Of a stretch of 64,000 bases of DNA, positions 18,101-26,815 are shown piece by piece. Both the position numbers and the translations under genes were made by a program. Within the stretch, counting starts at the first letter, position 1. Every line of letters begins with the position of its first letter. Where the stretch lies: positions 1,725,001-1,789,000 of the forward strand of contig NZ_CP115159.1 in the NCBI RefSeq assembly GCF_027594425.1, in the 5' to 3' direction. The notes under the pieces are model-generated. The model was not told the origin of the DNA. It was given only the letters and a program-made list of their open reading frames with translations, and did no database searches. Origin of the DNA: Zunongwangia sp. HGR-M22. GTDB lineage: Bacteria > Bacteroidota > Bacteroidia > Flavobacteriales > Flavobacteriaceae.

Positions 18101-18445
18101 ATCTGAATTGCCAGCAACTCCGGCAGTTTCAGTAATATCTTCAAATTTCAGGTTTCCTTTGTTCAAAAATAATTTATTGGGAACCTGATTTCCTGTAAGA
18201 AAAATATCGGGCAAACTATCGTTGTTGATATCACCAATCGCCACGCCGCCACCATTGTAATAATACAGGTAATCTAAAATATTAAGACTATCGGTTTCAG
18301 TAAGTGTGTTGCTGAAATCGAGATTGGTGATTTCAGCGTCTAATTCTTTAAATAGGGGAGGAGTGGCGGTTTCCTGAACTTCTTTTTCGCTCTTAGAACA
18401 GGCCGCTAAAACAGCAAAAATCAATATGTAGCAAAGATTTTTCAT
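15176..18445 (-). CDS. FG-GAP/VCBS repeat lipoprotein with ASPIC/UnbV domain (second paralogue)
   Basis: Very large exported protein, 1089 residues from the ATG at 18443-18445. I chose this start because it gives a lipoprotein signal (LIFAVLAACSKS, Cys16) and a one-base TAATG overlap with the upstream gene. Many calcium-type loops such as DINNDSLPD, DVNGDGFLD and DYDNDGDLD mark FG-GAP/VCBS blades in two sets, one on each side of an ASPIC/UnbV domain (AIGSKAIAYQNG, RGFQSASEALLHFGF, IDSLLIIWP). The fold should be one or two beta-propellers on the cell surface or in the periplasm. It follows the SusC/SusD/FG-GAP genes. Such proteins are common beside SusCD pairs; their ligand is not known. Confidence 0.9.
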   Translation of the reverse strand: MKNLCYILIFAVLAACSKSEKEVQETATPPLFKELDAEITNLDFSNTLTETDSLNILDYLYYYNGGGVAIGDINNDSLPDIFLTGNQVPNKLFLNKGNLKFEDITETAGVAGNSDWNTGVAIVDVNGDGFLDIYVCAVVGINGLKGKNELFINNGDGTFTEKASEYGLDFQNYSTNAAFFDYDNDGDLDLYLLNHAVHTVNTYGPAEIREKRSKKSGDKFLRNDGGHFTDVSEEAGIFGGPNGYGLGIATADFNNNGFTDIYISNDFHEDDFYYLNNGDGRFTESLKSKFGHTSRFSMGSDAADVNNDGFLDILTLDMLPDDEKIIKASMGDDSPDIHKMKSERLHYHEQFSRNMLQINQGGEYFQDLGLISGLAATDWSWSALFADYDLDGHQDVFISTGIPKRPNDYDYIKYVSNNQIQKELSKGNKIDKKAIEMMPSGAVANRIFKGNKNLHFKDHSGKWISKDSIMSTGSAYADLDNDGDLDIIVNNINAPARIYENRITENNKNFIKIKLQYKNPNIQAIGSKAIAYQNGNRQVKQLFTTRGFQSASEALLHFGFEHSKNIDSLLIIWPDNSIQKLSNIALGQTLYINQAENLKKVNYAHLFPKKKAWFTKVDSLPGLDYEHKENRYQDFDRQKLIPYQISDRGPAVVVKDINGDGKDDIFFGSAKFAQSAVYFQTKNGFEKQTISVLANDIRSEDISAVIEDFDNNGENDLLVVSGGGEYYSENKALLDRLYLQKNRNFSKNNFPEYFENGSIVKAADYDNDGDLDIFIGCAAVSNDFGKIPQSFLLKNENGNFSIDKENKLGEIGMVTDAIWTDFNNDGQIDLIVIGEWMAPKFFENQNGKFKPYKIEAGLKGLWQSIAAFDIDGDGDKDYLLGNWGLNIKLVANRENPLKMYYLDFDKNGSTETILAQEKNGKYYPVNGLDMLVGQLSYLRKKFPNYKSFAGKTIEEIFDAEKLEKAEILKVETLASGYLLNDDGNFSFKAFENPLQISPITAFLKHDFNKDGKTEMLIGGNYFGTIPYHGKFDQFAGIILQSVDSYIEAKDLGINFTQKAVISIDILNFKDHEYLLVTYNNNKPEVYKIN

Positions 18446-21400
18446 TACTGAAGTTTGTACAATTGCGGTTTCTCGTCGTTGATTCCAACCAATAGGCACT
18501 TTTCACCTTTTTTATTTTGAATTATTTTTAGATCCCGAACCTGACCTTTAAAAAATAAGCCCGTTTTTTCTGAAGTTTCAGCTTTAAAGTTGCCATTTCC
18601 ATCGTTCATTAAAACCAATCCATAATTTGCATCTAATCTGGAAAATTGCGGTTTAAGATCGTAATCATTTCCGGCAATAATAATATCCAGATTACCATCA
18701 TTATTTATATCCATGGTTTCGATGGCGTGGATAGAACTAAACTGAGCCTGCGCTGGCATCTCCTGAACTTCAAAATTTCCATCGCCTTTATTTATCGCGA
18801 TAATACTTTTAAAACCGGTAATTTCTTTAACCAATGCTTCATCTAAAACATCTTTTGAAAATAACTGATCTATAGATTTTGTCGCATACTCAGCGAATTT
18901 TAGGTTTTGTTTTTTTACTGAAGAAATCTGTCCAGAAAGTTCTCGTCTTAAATGAATAGGAACATCTTTTTCGTTTATTGTTCGGGTAAAAATTTGCTCG
19001 GTCGTCCCATTATGATCAAAATCGCTGATGTAAACTTTCACCGGATCTTTTTTACTGGCGTTGTAAAAAGAATTAGTCCCACGATTTCCCAAAATTAGAT
19101 CTGGTAGACCATCTTTGTTAAGATCTGCAATTTTCATACTATTCCACGCTCCGGCATATTCGCTAAGATTTGAGCTTATTGGACTTAATTTTTTAACCTG
19201 AATTTTAAAAATTGTAGGAGCCATCCAATCGCCGATTACAATCAATTCAGCTTTTCCATCATTATCGATATCTGCCCAGGATGCATCGGTGATCATCCCC
19301 AGATTATCTAAATTTGAAGTGTCTAAAGAAGTAAACTTGCCATTGCCTTTATTTTTTAATAGTTGATGGCTTGGGTTTATTCCGTAAACTCCAGGAACGC
19401 TTCGATATCCAATAAATAGATCGATTTTTCCATCTTTATCAAAATCATTTGCGGCGATAACGGCCGCATTTTGATCATTGATTGGTAATTCTGAATCACT
19501 TTTACTGAAATTGCCTTTCCCGTCATTCAAATAAATTCGGGTTTCATATTGTTCTTTTTCAGCATAAATATTATTTCCGCCAGCAATTAAAATTAGATCT
19601 TTAAAACCATCATTATCAATATCTTTGAAAATGGCACCGGTCTCTTCAAAAATCTTTGATTCTTCGGTTTCATCTAAAATATTTTTTAAAAATTTACCGC
19701 TAGTTTGCTGAATATAAAGTACACCTGACTCATTTCTAGCTCCGGCCACGTAAAAATCATCATTTCCGTCGTTATTTACATCAGCCACAGCGATTGCGGG
19801 ACCTTCGCGAGAAAGCATTTTATTTATCAAGCCTTCGTAATCGTAATCTATATAGTTGTCTTCTTTATGTGCGGTAAAATCTGTATCGATTTCTTTAAAA
19901 TATTGGCTGGATTCAATCTTGGGAAGACTAAATTCTTCAGCTTCCTCCTGATCGAAAATAACAAGTTCATTAATGTTAATGTTAGTCTTTATTGAAGCAG
20001 TTTTATTTGGCCAGATTACCCGAATTGAATCGATCTTTTGGTGTGTTCCCAATCCAAAAGTGAGGTTGTAATCTGCTGAAGATTGAAAACCACGAGTAGG
20101 AATAAGCTGTTGTGTTAATTGATCGTCTTCGGTATAAATTGTCACTTTACTGCCAATGGCAAAGGTGTTTTTATCGTTTCCTTTAAGCTGAATTTTAGTC
20201 CAGTTGTGATCATGTTTTTTATCAGTTTCGTTACGATAAACAAATAATTCCATGTTTACATTATTCACGATAAGATCTAGATCACCATCGTTATCCAAGT
20301 CGCCATAGGCCGAGCCATTGGAGAAACTTGGTGTGCTAAATCCCCAATCTTCTGTAGTATCGGAAAAACTTAAGTCTGCATTATTTTTAAAAACATAATT
20401 AGCAATAAGGGTACTTGGCATTTTATTCAGAATAGAATCGAATTCTTTTTTTTTCCCTGTAATTACCATATCCTGAAGAATATCATTAGCAAAGAAATCC
20501 ATAAAATCCTGGTTGGTAAGATCGTGATAGATGCCATTGCTCACAAAAATATCTTTATAACCATCATTGTCCATATCGAAGATAAGAGCGCTCCAGCTCC
20601 AATCGGTCTGCGCCACACCGCTATAAAAAGCAATCTCAGAAAAGCTATTATTTCCATTATTTAGCTGAAGGCTATTTTGCATGTACTGATGGTAAAAATC
20701 ACGATCTTCTTTTAATTTATAAAGATCAAAGCGTTCAAATTCGCTGGTGTTTTTTAAGCGTTCATCATTTTCTGGGAGCATATCGGTTACAAAAATTTCG
20801 GGTAAACCGTCGTTGTTAATATCTGCCATATCGGCTCCCATGGAAGACAAACTTAAGTGCGCCATCTGATTTTTGATATCTTCGATAAAGGTGCCATCAC
20901 CATTATTAATGTACAGATAATCACGCTCATAAAAATCGTTAGATACGTAAATATCCGGGAGCATATCACCATTAACGTCACCAATAGTTACCCCAAGGCC
21001 AAACCCAATAAGACTTCCATAGATGCCAGCTTCTTCGCTAACATCGGCAAATTTTCCATTATCGTTTCGTAAGAGTTTATCTCCACCGCCTTTAAAAACT
21101 TCAGGTAGATTCCAATCTTTACCGCGGAGTTCTCTTTTGTTGTTGTATCCAAGACTGGATACAGGGATAAAGCTATTGTTCAGGATATAGACATCGAGAT
21201 CGCCATCCAGTTCGTAATCAAAAAATGCAGCGTGAGTAGTGAAGCCGTTTTCATCTAAATTATATTCTGATGCAACTTCACTGAATGTAAGATCATCATT
21301 ATTGATAAAAAGTTCATTACGGCGATCGTCACCTGAGATGTTGCCAGCGTTAGATACATAAATGTCTAATAGACCGTCACCATTAATATCTACTATGGTA

Positions 21401-21789
21401 ACCCCGGTAGACCATGATCTGATTCCTTGCGTTCCTGAAGATTCAGAAATATCTTTAAATTTAAAGTTTCCCTGATTTAAATAAAGCTTGTTTTTTCCCA
21501 TGTTCGAAGTAAGATAAACATCAGGAAGACCATCATTATTAATATCACCTATACCAACACCGGCACCGTTATAGAAATTACGATATCTGAAAATATTGAA
21601 TTCTTTTTCGTTTCTTACCTGATTGATAAAAGAAATACCTGTAGAATCTGCTGGCATTAGAGTAAAAAGAACATCTTTTGGTTCTTTTTTTTTATTTTCT
21701 GAAGTTTTATTACAGGAATAGATTAAGGGAAAGAGCAATCCTATAAGAATTATCTTAGCTAAGTTTGAAATTGATGATGAATTATTCAT
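18445..21789 (-). CDS. FG-GAP/VCBS repeat lipoprotein with ASPIC/UnbV domain (first paralogue)
   Basis: Exported protein of 1114 residues with a lipoprotein signal (LLFPLIYSC, Cys26). It has the same plan as the next gene: an N-terminal set of DxDxDG-type FG-GAP blades (GIGDINNDGLPD, DINGDGLLD, DYELDGDLD), the ASPIC/UnbV domain (AIGSKVTIYTED, RGFQSSADYNLTFGLG, IDSIRVIWP) near the middle, then a second blade set. The two proteins are clearly paralogous but well diverged, so the duplication is old. It follows SusD after 108 bases that contain a strong hairpin. I infer a surface partner of the SusCD transporter that binds or presents the substrate. Confidence 0.9.
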   Translation of the reverse strand: MNNSSSISNLAKIILIGLLFPLIYSCNKTSENKKKEPKDVLFTLMPADSTGISFINQVRNEKEFNIFRYRNFYNGAGVGIGDINNDGLPDVYLTSNMGKNKLYLNQGNFKFKDISESSGTQGIRSWSTGVTIVDINGDGLLDIYVSNAGNISGDDRRNELFINNDDLTFSEVASEYNLDENGFTTHAAFFDYELDGDLDVYILNNSFIPVSSLGYNNKRELRGKDWNLPEVFKGGGDKLLRNDNGKFADVSEEAGIYGSLIGFGLGVTIGDVNGDMLPDIYVSNDFYERDYLYINNGDGTFIEDIKNQMAHLSLSSMGADMADINNDGLPEIFVTDMLPENDERLKNTSEFERFDLYKLKEDRDFYHQYMQNSLQLNNGNNSFSEIAFYSGVAQTDWSWSALIFDMDNDGYKDIFVSNGIYHDLTNQDFMDFFANDILQDMVITGKKKEFDSILNKMPSTLIANYVFKNNADLSFSDTTEDWGFSTPSFSNGSAYGDLDNDGDLDLIVNNVNMELFVYRNETDKKHDHNWTKIQLKGNDKNTFAIGSKVTIYTEDDQLTQQLIPTRGFQSSADYNLTFGLGTHQKIDSIRVIWPNKTASIKTNININELVIFDQEEAEEFSLPKIESSQYFKEIDTDFTAHKEDNYIDYDYEGLINKMLSREGPAIAVADVNNDGNDDFYVAGARNESGVLYIQQTSGKFLKNILDETEESKIFEETGAIFKDIDNDGFKDLILIAGGNNIYAEKEQYETRIYLNDGKGNFSKSDSELPINDQNAAVIAANDFDKDGKIDLFIGYRSVPGVYGINPSHQLLKNKGNGKFTSLDTSNLDNLGMITDASWADIDNDGKAELIVIGDWMAPTIFKIQVKKLSPISSNLSEYAGAWNSMKIADLNKDGLPDLILGNRGTNSFYNASKKDPVKVYISDFDHNGTTEQIFTRTINEKDVPIHLRRELSGQISSVKKQNLKFAEYATKSIDQLFSKDVLDEALVKEITGFKSIIAINKGDGNFEVQEMPAQAQFSSIHAIETMDINNDGNLDIIIAGNDYDLKPQFSRLDANYGLVLMNDGNGNFKAETSEKTGLFFKGQVRDLKIIQNKKGEKCLLVGINDEKPQLYKLQ

Positions 21790-21840
21790 ATTGGGGTAAG
21801 CTTATTAAATAAGTTTTAAGAGACGTTAAACGCTAAGTAA

Positions 21841-21880
21841 AAGAGACTTAAGTGACGTTAGGGCGCCTCTTAAGTCTCTT
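21841..21880 (-). promoter_or_regulatory. Hairpin between susD-like gene and FG-GAP gene (possible attenuator)
   Basis: AAGAGACTTAAG at 21841-21852 pairs perfectly with CTTAAGTCTCTT at 21869-21880 around a 16-nt loop that contains GGCGCC. On the minus-strand transcript it is followed by a short U run (TTTTA). It could be a partial terminator or an mRNA-stabilising 3' end that lowers expression of the genes after SusC/SusD. Related AAGAGACGTTAAACG sequence lies just downstream on the plus strand left of it. Confidence 0.65.
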
Positions 21881-21897
21881 GAAAAGCCTGACTTATC

Positions 21898-23439
21898 CTA
21901 ATATCCCGGATTCTGCGTTAAATTTGGATTTGAAGTTAGAGCCACAGAAGGAATAGGGAAAAGCACTCTAAATTCTTCAGTATTGTCTTTAAACTCCCAA
22001 GTAGAAGTAAAAGTTCCAAATCTAATTTGGTCCTGTCTTCTCCAGTATTCTGTATATAACTCACGTCCACGCTCATCTAGCATATCCTGCTCGGTTAATG
22101 AAGGTAACGGTGTTGCCTGTCTAATGGCACGTAAATTATTCACCATAGTTAACGCATCTTCAGAGCTGGAACCACCTCGCATAATGGCTTCGGCTTTCAT
22201 TAAATAAGCATCTGCAAACCTAAATACCACTACATGACCAGTATAAGCGCCATTTGAAGGATGATATTTAAGTACACGAATTCCATTTCTTTCGTTGTTT
22301 CCTAAAAGTCCTGGGAGATCTTTGGTAAAAACTAATGGATTACCAGCTCTATCCGTAAGCTCGCTACCATCGGCAGCATATTGCTGATTTATAAGAAAAC
22401 CTTTGCCTATATAAGTACCAGTCGAATTGCCATTTAAAGGTACGTAACCACGTCTTTCTTCCTGTCCAGATCCGGGAGTATTTATGTTTTCATCACCTTC
22501 AAATAGATCGTAGAATTCTGCTAAAGTTGAGAACCCATTCCATCCACCAGCGGCATTATCATCTGTTCCTTGCGCATAATGGAGTGTAGACCACATTCGG
22601 TTTCCGGCACTAGAAGTTGTATAAAGAATGGTCTCTGTATCATCTGAAGGTTCAAAAATTTCAAAGAAACCTTCCTGAAGTTCAAATCCTTCGCCTATAA
22701 TGGCATCAACGTGATCTATAACCGCTGTCATGTCTGCCGCTTCAGCAGATGCCGTCGCTAAATAAATATGCTTATTAAGGTATAATTTAGCCAATAAATA
22801 ATGAGCGGCTGATTTAGAAGCCTGTACTGTACCATTACCAGGTCCTATACTTGGTAAATTTGGCATAGCTTCGTTAAGGTCCTGCATAACAAATTCAAAA
22901 GCTTCACTTCTTGTCATTACTCGAGGATTTACATCTGGACCTTCATCAACTTCTCTAAAAGGGACCTGTCCGTAAAGATCCATTATCCAGTACATATGAA
23001 AAGCTCTTAAGAATTTTGCTTCTGCGATTTGTTGTGCATTTGCGTCGCTCTCTGGAGCAATTATTTCAGTGAGATTGAATATAGCAGAGTTAAATTCGTT
23101 CCATGTATTTAGAACAAAGTTGTGGTTCGCATCCCACGTATGCTGGTGTAAGGTTCTCCAAACCCCGTTATCGCCCCAGTCAGTTCCTCTGGTAGGAATT
23201 AATAGCTCGTCTGAAGTACCTTCATTAAGTCCGTATAAATTTTCATGGGTCTCTACATTTGCTCGAAGGCTATTGTAGGCGTTACTTAAAGATCCAGCAA
23301 CATCAGAAACACCAGTAAAGTCTCCAGTAGTCTGCACCCGCGATACAGAATCTGTGTCTTCTAACTCCAGGTCTGTACACGCGGTAAAAGATCCCAGTGC
23401 TCCTAAGAGTATTGAAAGTTTTATAAATCTATTTTTCAT
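21898..23439 (-). CDS. SusD/RagB-family surface lipoprotein
   Basis: Outer-membrane surface lipoprotein of 513 residues with the signal MKNRFIKLSILLGALGSFTAC (Cys21). It has the SusD/RagB helical features: QIAEAKFLRAFHMYWIMDLYGQVPF, SKSAAHYLLAKLYLNKHIYL and the C-terminal ERGRELYTEYWRRQDQIRFG with a closing FPIPSVALTSNPNLTQNPGY. Family knowledge: SusD-like proteins form a lid over the SusC channel and capture substrate. It starts 9 bases after the SusC-like stop. The neighbours do not include glycoside hydrolases, so the substrate is not evidently a polysaccharide. Confidence 0.95.
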   Translation of the reverse strand: MKNRFIKLSILLGALGSFTACTDLELEDTDSVSRVQTTGDFTGVSDVAGSLSNAYNSLRANVETHENLYGLNEGTSDELLIPTRGTDWGDNGVWRTLHQHTWDANHNFVLNTWNEFNSAIFNLTEIIAPESDANAQQIAEAKFLRAFHMYWIMDLYGQVPFREVDEGPDVNPRVMTRSEAFEFVMQDLNEAMPNLPSIGPGNGTVQASKSAAHYLLAKLYLNKHIYLATASAEAADMTAVIDHVDAIIGEGFELQEGFFEIFEPSDDTETILYTTSSAGNRMWSTLHYAQGTDDNAAGGWNGFSTLAEFYDLFEGDENINTPGSGQEERRGYVPLNGNSTGTYIGKGFLINQQYAADGSELTDRAGNPLVFTKDLPGLLGNNERNGIRVLKYHPSNGAYTGHVVVFRFADAYLMKAEAIMRGGSSSEDALTMVNNLRAIRQATPLPSLTEQDMLDERGRELYTEYWRRQDQIRFGTFTSTWEFKDNTEEFRVLFPIPSVALTSNPNLTQNPGY

Positions 23440-23448
23440 AATAATTTT

Positions 23449-26400
23449 TTAAAATGATACGTTCAACCCAAAAGTGAATGTTCTTGGCTTAGGATAAGCA
23501 GTATAATCGATACCGGCAGATGGAATTCCGTTCAATGCTTTGTTAGTATCAACCTCAGGATCTAAACCAGAATAATCTGTGATTACAAATAGATTCTGTC
23601 CGTTTAAGTATAATCTTAAAGTCTTGAACATACTATCTTCGTTTAGATCAAAGTTATATCCCAAAGTGGCATTTTGCATTCTTAGAAAATCTCCTTTTTC
23701 CAAGAATCTTGTAGAAACATCTGGAGCGTTAGAAGCGGATTCGCCATTATCAACTACATTGCGTGTCACATTACGACCATTATTTAAGGCTCCTTTAGTG
23801 AAAAATGCGTTTTCAGTATTATTATAGATATAGTGACCGTACTGTCCTGCCATAAATAGGGAAAGATCCCAGTTTTTATATTCTACTCTTGTGGAAATAC
23901 CAACATTAGTTGTTGGAAGTGCACTTTTTCCTATAAAAGTTTGAACATCACCATCAGGATAAATACTTTGCCCATTCTCATCAAAACCACCAAATTCTCT
24001 TAAGTAGTAGGAGAATAAAGGTTGTCCACCAGCGAGTAATTGAGCAAATGCACCGGTAAGCCCCTGTCCATTAATTTCTCCTGTTCTGTTTTGTCCTGCG
24101 TAATCTTCAACCATGTTATCGTTGTAGGCTATATTAAACCCGAAGTTCCAATACCAGTCTTCAGTATTTATTATGTTGTAATCGATAGCAAACTCAACAC
24201 CTTTATTAATAACATGTGCATCTAAATTTTGATAAACGAATGGTTGAGGTGAAGGTTGCGCAGAGAATACCTGAATAAGTAAATCTGTTGTATTTTTGTA
24301 ATAAAAGTCTAAAGATCCACTTAATCTATCCTGCATAAAGCCAAAATCTAAACCAAGGTTGGTCTGGCTTGTTTCTTCCCATTGCAAATCTGGGTTGGCA
24401 AAGGATACTTGCGTAACACCTGGGCGATTAATATTCCCATTATCCTGAATACCAAATTCGGCATATCGCTCTCTAACAGTATATTGATTATAAGGAATCT
24501 CTTGATTTCCTGTGATACCATAACCTAATCTAAGCTTAAGAGTAGAAAAGGCTTCAGGAATAAAGTCTTCTTCTGCCAATTGCCATGCGAAAGCTCCAGA
24601 TGGGAAAACACCATATTTATTGTTACCTCCAAATCTGGTAGAACCATCAGCTCTTACCGTAGCTGTAAATAAATATTTTCCTGCGAGCTCAAAATTTACT
24701 CTAGCAAAATAAGACTGTAGTTCGTCTGTAATATTAAAACTATCATAAGCTACAGAAGTTGGCCCAATACCTGAAGGAGATGTCAAGTCTTCCGTTGCAA
24801 TGTTTGGGAACAATCTGGTTACAAAGAAACCATTAGGATCGTATCCATATTGTTGGTAAGAACCAGAAATATTATTTCTTAAAATGTTATTTGCATCATT
24901 TAAACTACTGGTCATTTCTCCTAAATCTTCGCTCTGGAAACCAAAACCACTTACATTATAACCTTTTCTTTCAAAATCTTGGAAAGAGTATCCAACCAAA
25001 GCTTCAAACTTCGAGTTCTCAAACATCTTTTCGTAATTCAAAGTAAATTCCATCAAACGGTTGGTAGCTTCAACTTGATTTAGCGCGCCTCTACCATTAT
25101 CTGGTACGCCAGATTGAATCCCGGTTAAACCGCCAGATATTGCTGCTTCTCTGTTCGACTCGGAAGTATCATATCCAAAGTTTATTTTAGCATTCAAGCC
25201 TTCAATAACTTCATAATCGGCAGAGAAATTTAGAAGCACTCTATCGGTTTCAGATTCATCTGAAAAGTATTTTAATAGTGATAAAGGATTTATAATGCTT
25301 CCCTGAGGCTGAAAATCTGGATCTGCTGGGAAAGTGGGATTAGCCTGATAAGCTGCGCCTAATAAATCTCCTTGAAATCCTGCATTATTAGAAATTGGTG
25401 CTCTGGTATCATTTACTCTTGATAGCGTAGACTGTAAATTCAATTTTAATTTATCGTCAAATAAACGCTGAGTAATATTGAATCTTCCAGAAAGACGCTC
25501 TAAAGCAGAATTTTCTACAATACCTTCTTGATCTGCATAACTTAAAGAAGCGCGATAATTACCACTATTATATGAGTCGGAATACGACAAATTATGAATC
25601 TGAGAAAAAGCCGTTCTGGTAATTTCGTCTTGAAAATCTGTATTTGCGCCTTGGTCTAAAATAGCAAGATCTCCACCTAACTCAGATACAGCTTCTAAAT
25701 ACTCATCTCTATCCAATAAATCATACGTATTGGCGGGAGAGGCTAAACTTAAGGTCGTACCATAATCCAGTCTAGACTCAGTTCCTCTACCAGTTTTGGT
25801 AGTAATAATTACCACTCCGTTCGCACCACGAGAACCGTAAATTGCGGTAGCAGAAGCATCTTTTAAAACGCTCATACTTTCAATATCTGAAGGATTTAAA
25901 AAGTTAAGCGGATTTTTTGCTGAACTTGATCCAAAACCTACATCTTCACCACCAGAAGAAACATCGTTCCCTGCTAATGGCACACCATCTACAACAAATA
26001 ATGGATTGTTGCCACCTCTTACTGATGAAGTACCACGAATTCTTATGTTCACTCCGCCGCCGGGTTCACCACTAGTTGTTGTAATTTGTAAGCCTGCAGT
26101 TTTCCCTTGAATTAACTCTTCGGGTGAAGAAATAACCCCCTGGTTAAAATCCTCTGCAGAAACGGTTGCTACAGCACCAGTTGCGTCTTTAATGGTTGTG
26201 GAGCCATAACCAATTACAACAACTTCGCTTAGTGCAGCTGCATCTTCAGATAAAGTTACATTAATTGTTGATCTTCCATTAACAGCAACTTCTTGCTGTG
26301 CGTATCCAACAAAACTAAAAACCAATGTTGCATTTTCTGCAACATCCTTTAGGCTATAGTTTCCGTCAAAATCTGTTGTGGTTCCATTGGAGGTACCTTT

Positions 26401-26532
26401 TACCAGAATGTTTACTCCTGGAATTGGCAGAGAACCATCTGTTACTGTTCCCGAAATCGTTTGCGCTTTTGCAAATGAAAAACAAAGCGACACTAAGAGG
26501 AACAGACCTAACCTGAGTAATCCTTTTTTCAT
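23449..26532 (-). CDS. SusC/RagA-family TonB-dependent outer-membrane transporter
   Basis: Protein of 1027 residues. Signal peptide ends at FSFAKAQ (about residue 24). A carboxypeptidase-regulatory-like domain follows (SGTVTDGSLPIPGVNILVKG, TTTDFDGNYSL), then the plug with VVVIGYGS and the signature GGNNPLFVVDGVPL, and SDIESMSVLKDASATAIYGSRGANGVVII. The remainder is a 22-strand beta-barrel type sequence ending in Phe (TFGLNVSF). It energises uptake through TonB together with the SusD-like lid. No anti-sigma-interacting extension and no adjacent sigma/anti-sigma, hybrid kinase or SARP regulator was seen, so control is probably by the promoter noted upstream and factors elsewhere. Confidence 0.96.
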   Translation of the reverse strand: MKKGLLRLGLFLLVSLCFSFAKAQTISGTVTDGSLPIPGVNILVKGTSNGTTTDFDGNYSLKDVAENATLVFSFVGYAQQEVAVNGRSTINVTLSEDAAALSEVVVIGYGSTTIKDATGAVATVSAEDFNQGVISSPEELIQGKTAGLQITTTSGEPGGGVNIRIRGTSSVRGGNNPLFVVDGVPLAGNDVSSGGEDVGFGSSSAKNPLNFLNPSDIESMSVLKDASATAIYGSRGANGVVIITTKTGRGTESRLDYGTTLSLASPANTYDLLDRDEYLEAVSELGGDLAILDQGANTDFQDEITRTAFSQIHNLSYSDSYNSGNYRASLSYADQEGIVENSALERLSGRFNITQRLFDDKLKLNLQSTLSRVNDTRAPISNNAGFQGDLLGAAYQANPTFPADPDFQPQGSIINPLSLLKYFSDESETDRVLLNFSADYEVIEGLNAKINFGYDTSESNREAAISGGLTGIQSGVPDNGRGALNQVEATNRLMEFTLNYEKMFENSKFEALVGYSFQDFERKGYNVSGFGFQSEDLGEMTSSLNDANNILRNNISGSYQQYGYDPNGFFVTRLFPNIATEDLTSPSGIGPTSVAYDSFNITDELQSYFARVNFELAGKYLFTATVRADGSTRFGGNNKYGVFPSGAFAWQLAEEDFIPEAFSTLKLRLGYGITGNQEIPYNQYTVRERYAEFGIQDNGNINRPGVTQVSFANPDLQWEETSQTNLGLDFGFMQDRLSGSLDFYYKNTTDLLIQVFSAQPSPQPFVYQNLDAHVINKGVEFAIDYNIINTEDWYWNFGFNIAYNDNMVEDYAGQNRTGEINGQGLTGAFAQLLAGGQPLFSYYLREFGGFDENGQSIYPDGDVQTFIGKSALPTTNVGISTRVEYKNWDLSLFMAGQYGHYIYNNTENAFFTKGALNNGRNVTRNVVDNGESASNAPDVSTRFLEKGDFLRMQNATLGYNFDLNEDSMFKTLRLYLNGQNLFVITDYSGLDPEVDTNKALNGIPSAGIDYTAYPKPRTFTFGLNVSF

Positions 26533-26574
26533 AAAAATAATTTTACAATTTGATTAACTAAACCTTATAATTTC

Positions 26575-26605
26575 CGAATATAAATTTAGTGAAATATTAA
26601 TCAAA
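26575..26605 (-). promoter_or_regulatory. Promoter of the SusC/SusD operon
   Basis: On the minus strand TTTG (26605-26602) is followed after 19 nt by TATATTCG (26582-26575), one base from TAnnTTTG. The SusC-like ATG is about 43 nt further on. An inverted repeat TGTGAAT/ATTCACA at 26671-26700 lies upstream and might bind a regulator. The remaining part of the 283-base gap up to the lipid kinase shows only A+T-rich sequence. Confidence 0.55.
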
Positions 26606-26815
26606 AAATAAAGATTATTTAGTTTTAGACTCAATTCTTTAATTAAAAACTGTAAAAATACTTTTTAAAATGTGAATATGATAATCGTGTTAAATTCACA
26701 CTTATTCGAAAATCGTAGTATTTATAGGGTTTATGGGGATTTTATTGAAAAATAAATGTATTTAAAACGCTTAAATAGAATTTTTAATAAAAAAATAATA
26801 TTTTTTACTTATTTT

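Noticed and set aside
15176-21789. Many similar short DNA stretches in the two giant genes as DNA repeats
   Set aside because: They encode repeated Asp/Asn/Gly calcium-loop motifs of FG-GAP blades; the similarity is at protein level.
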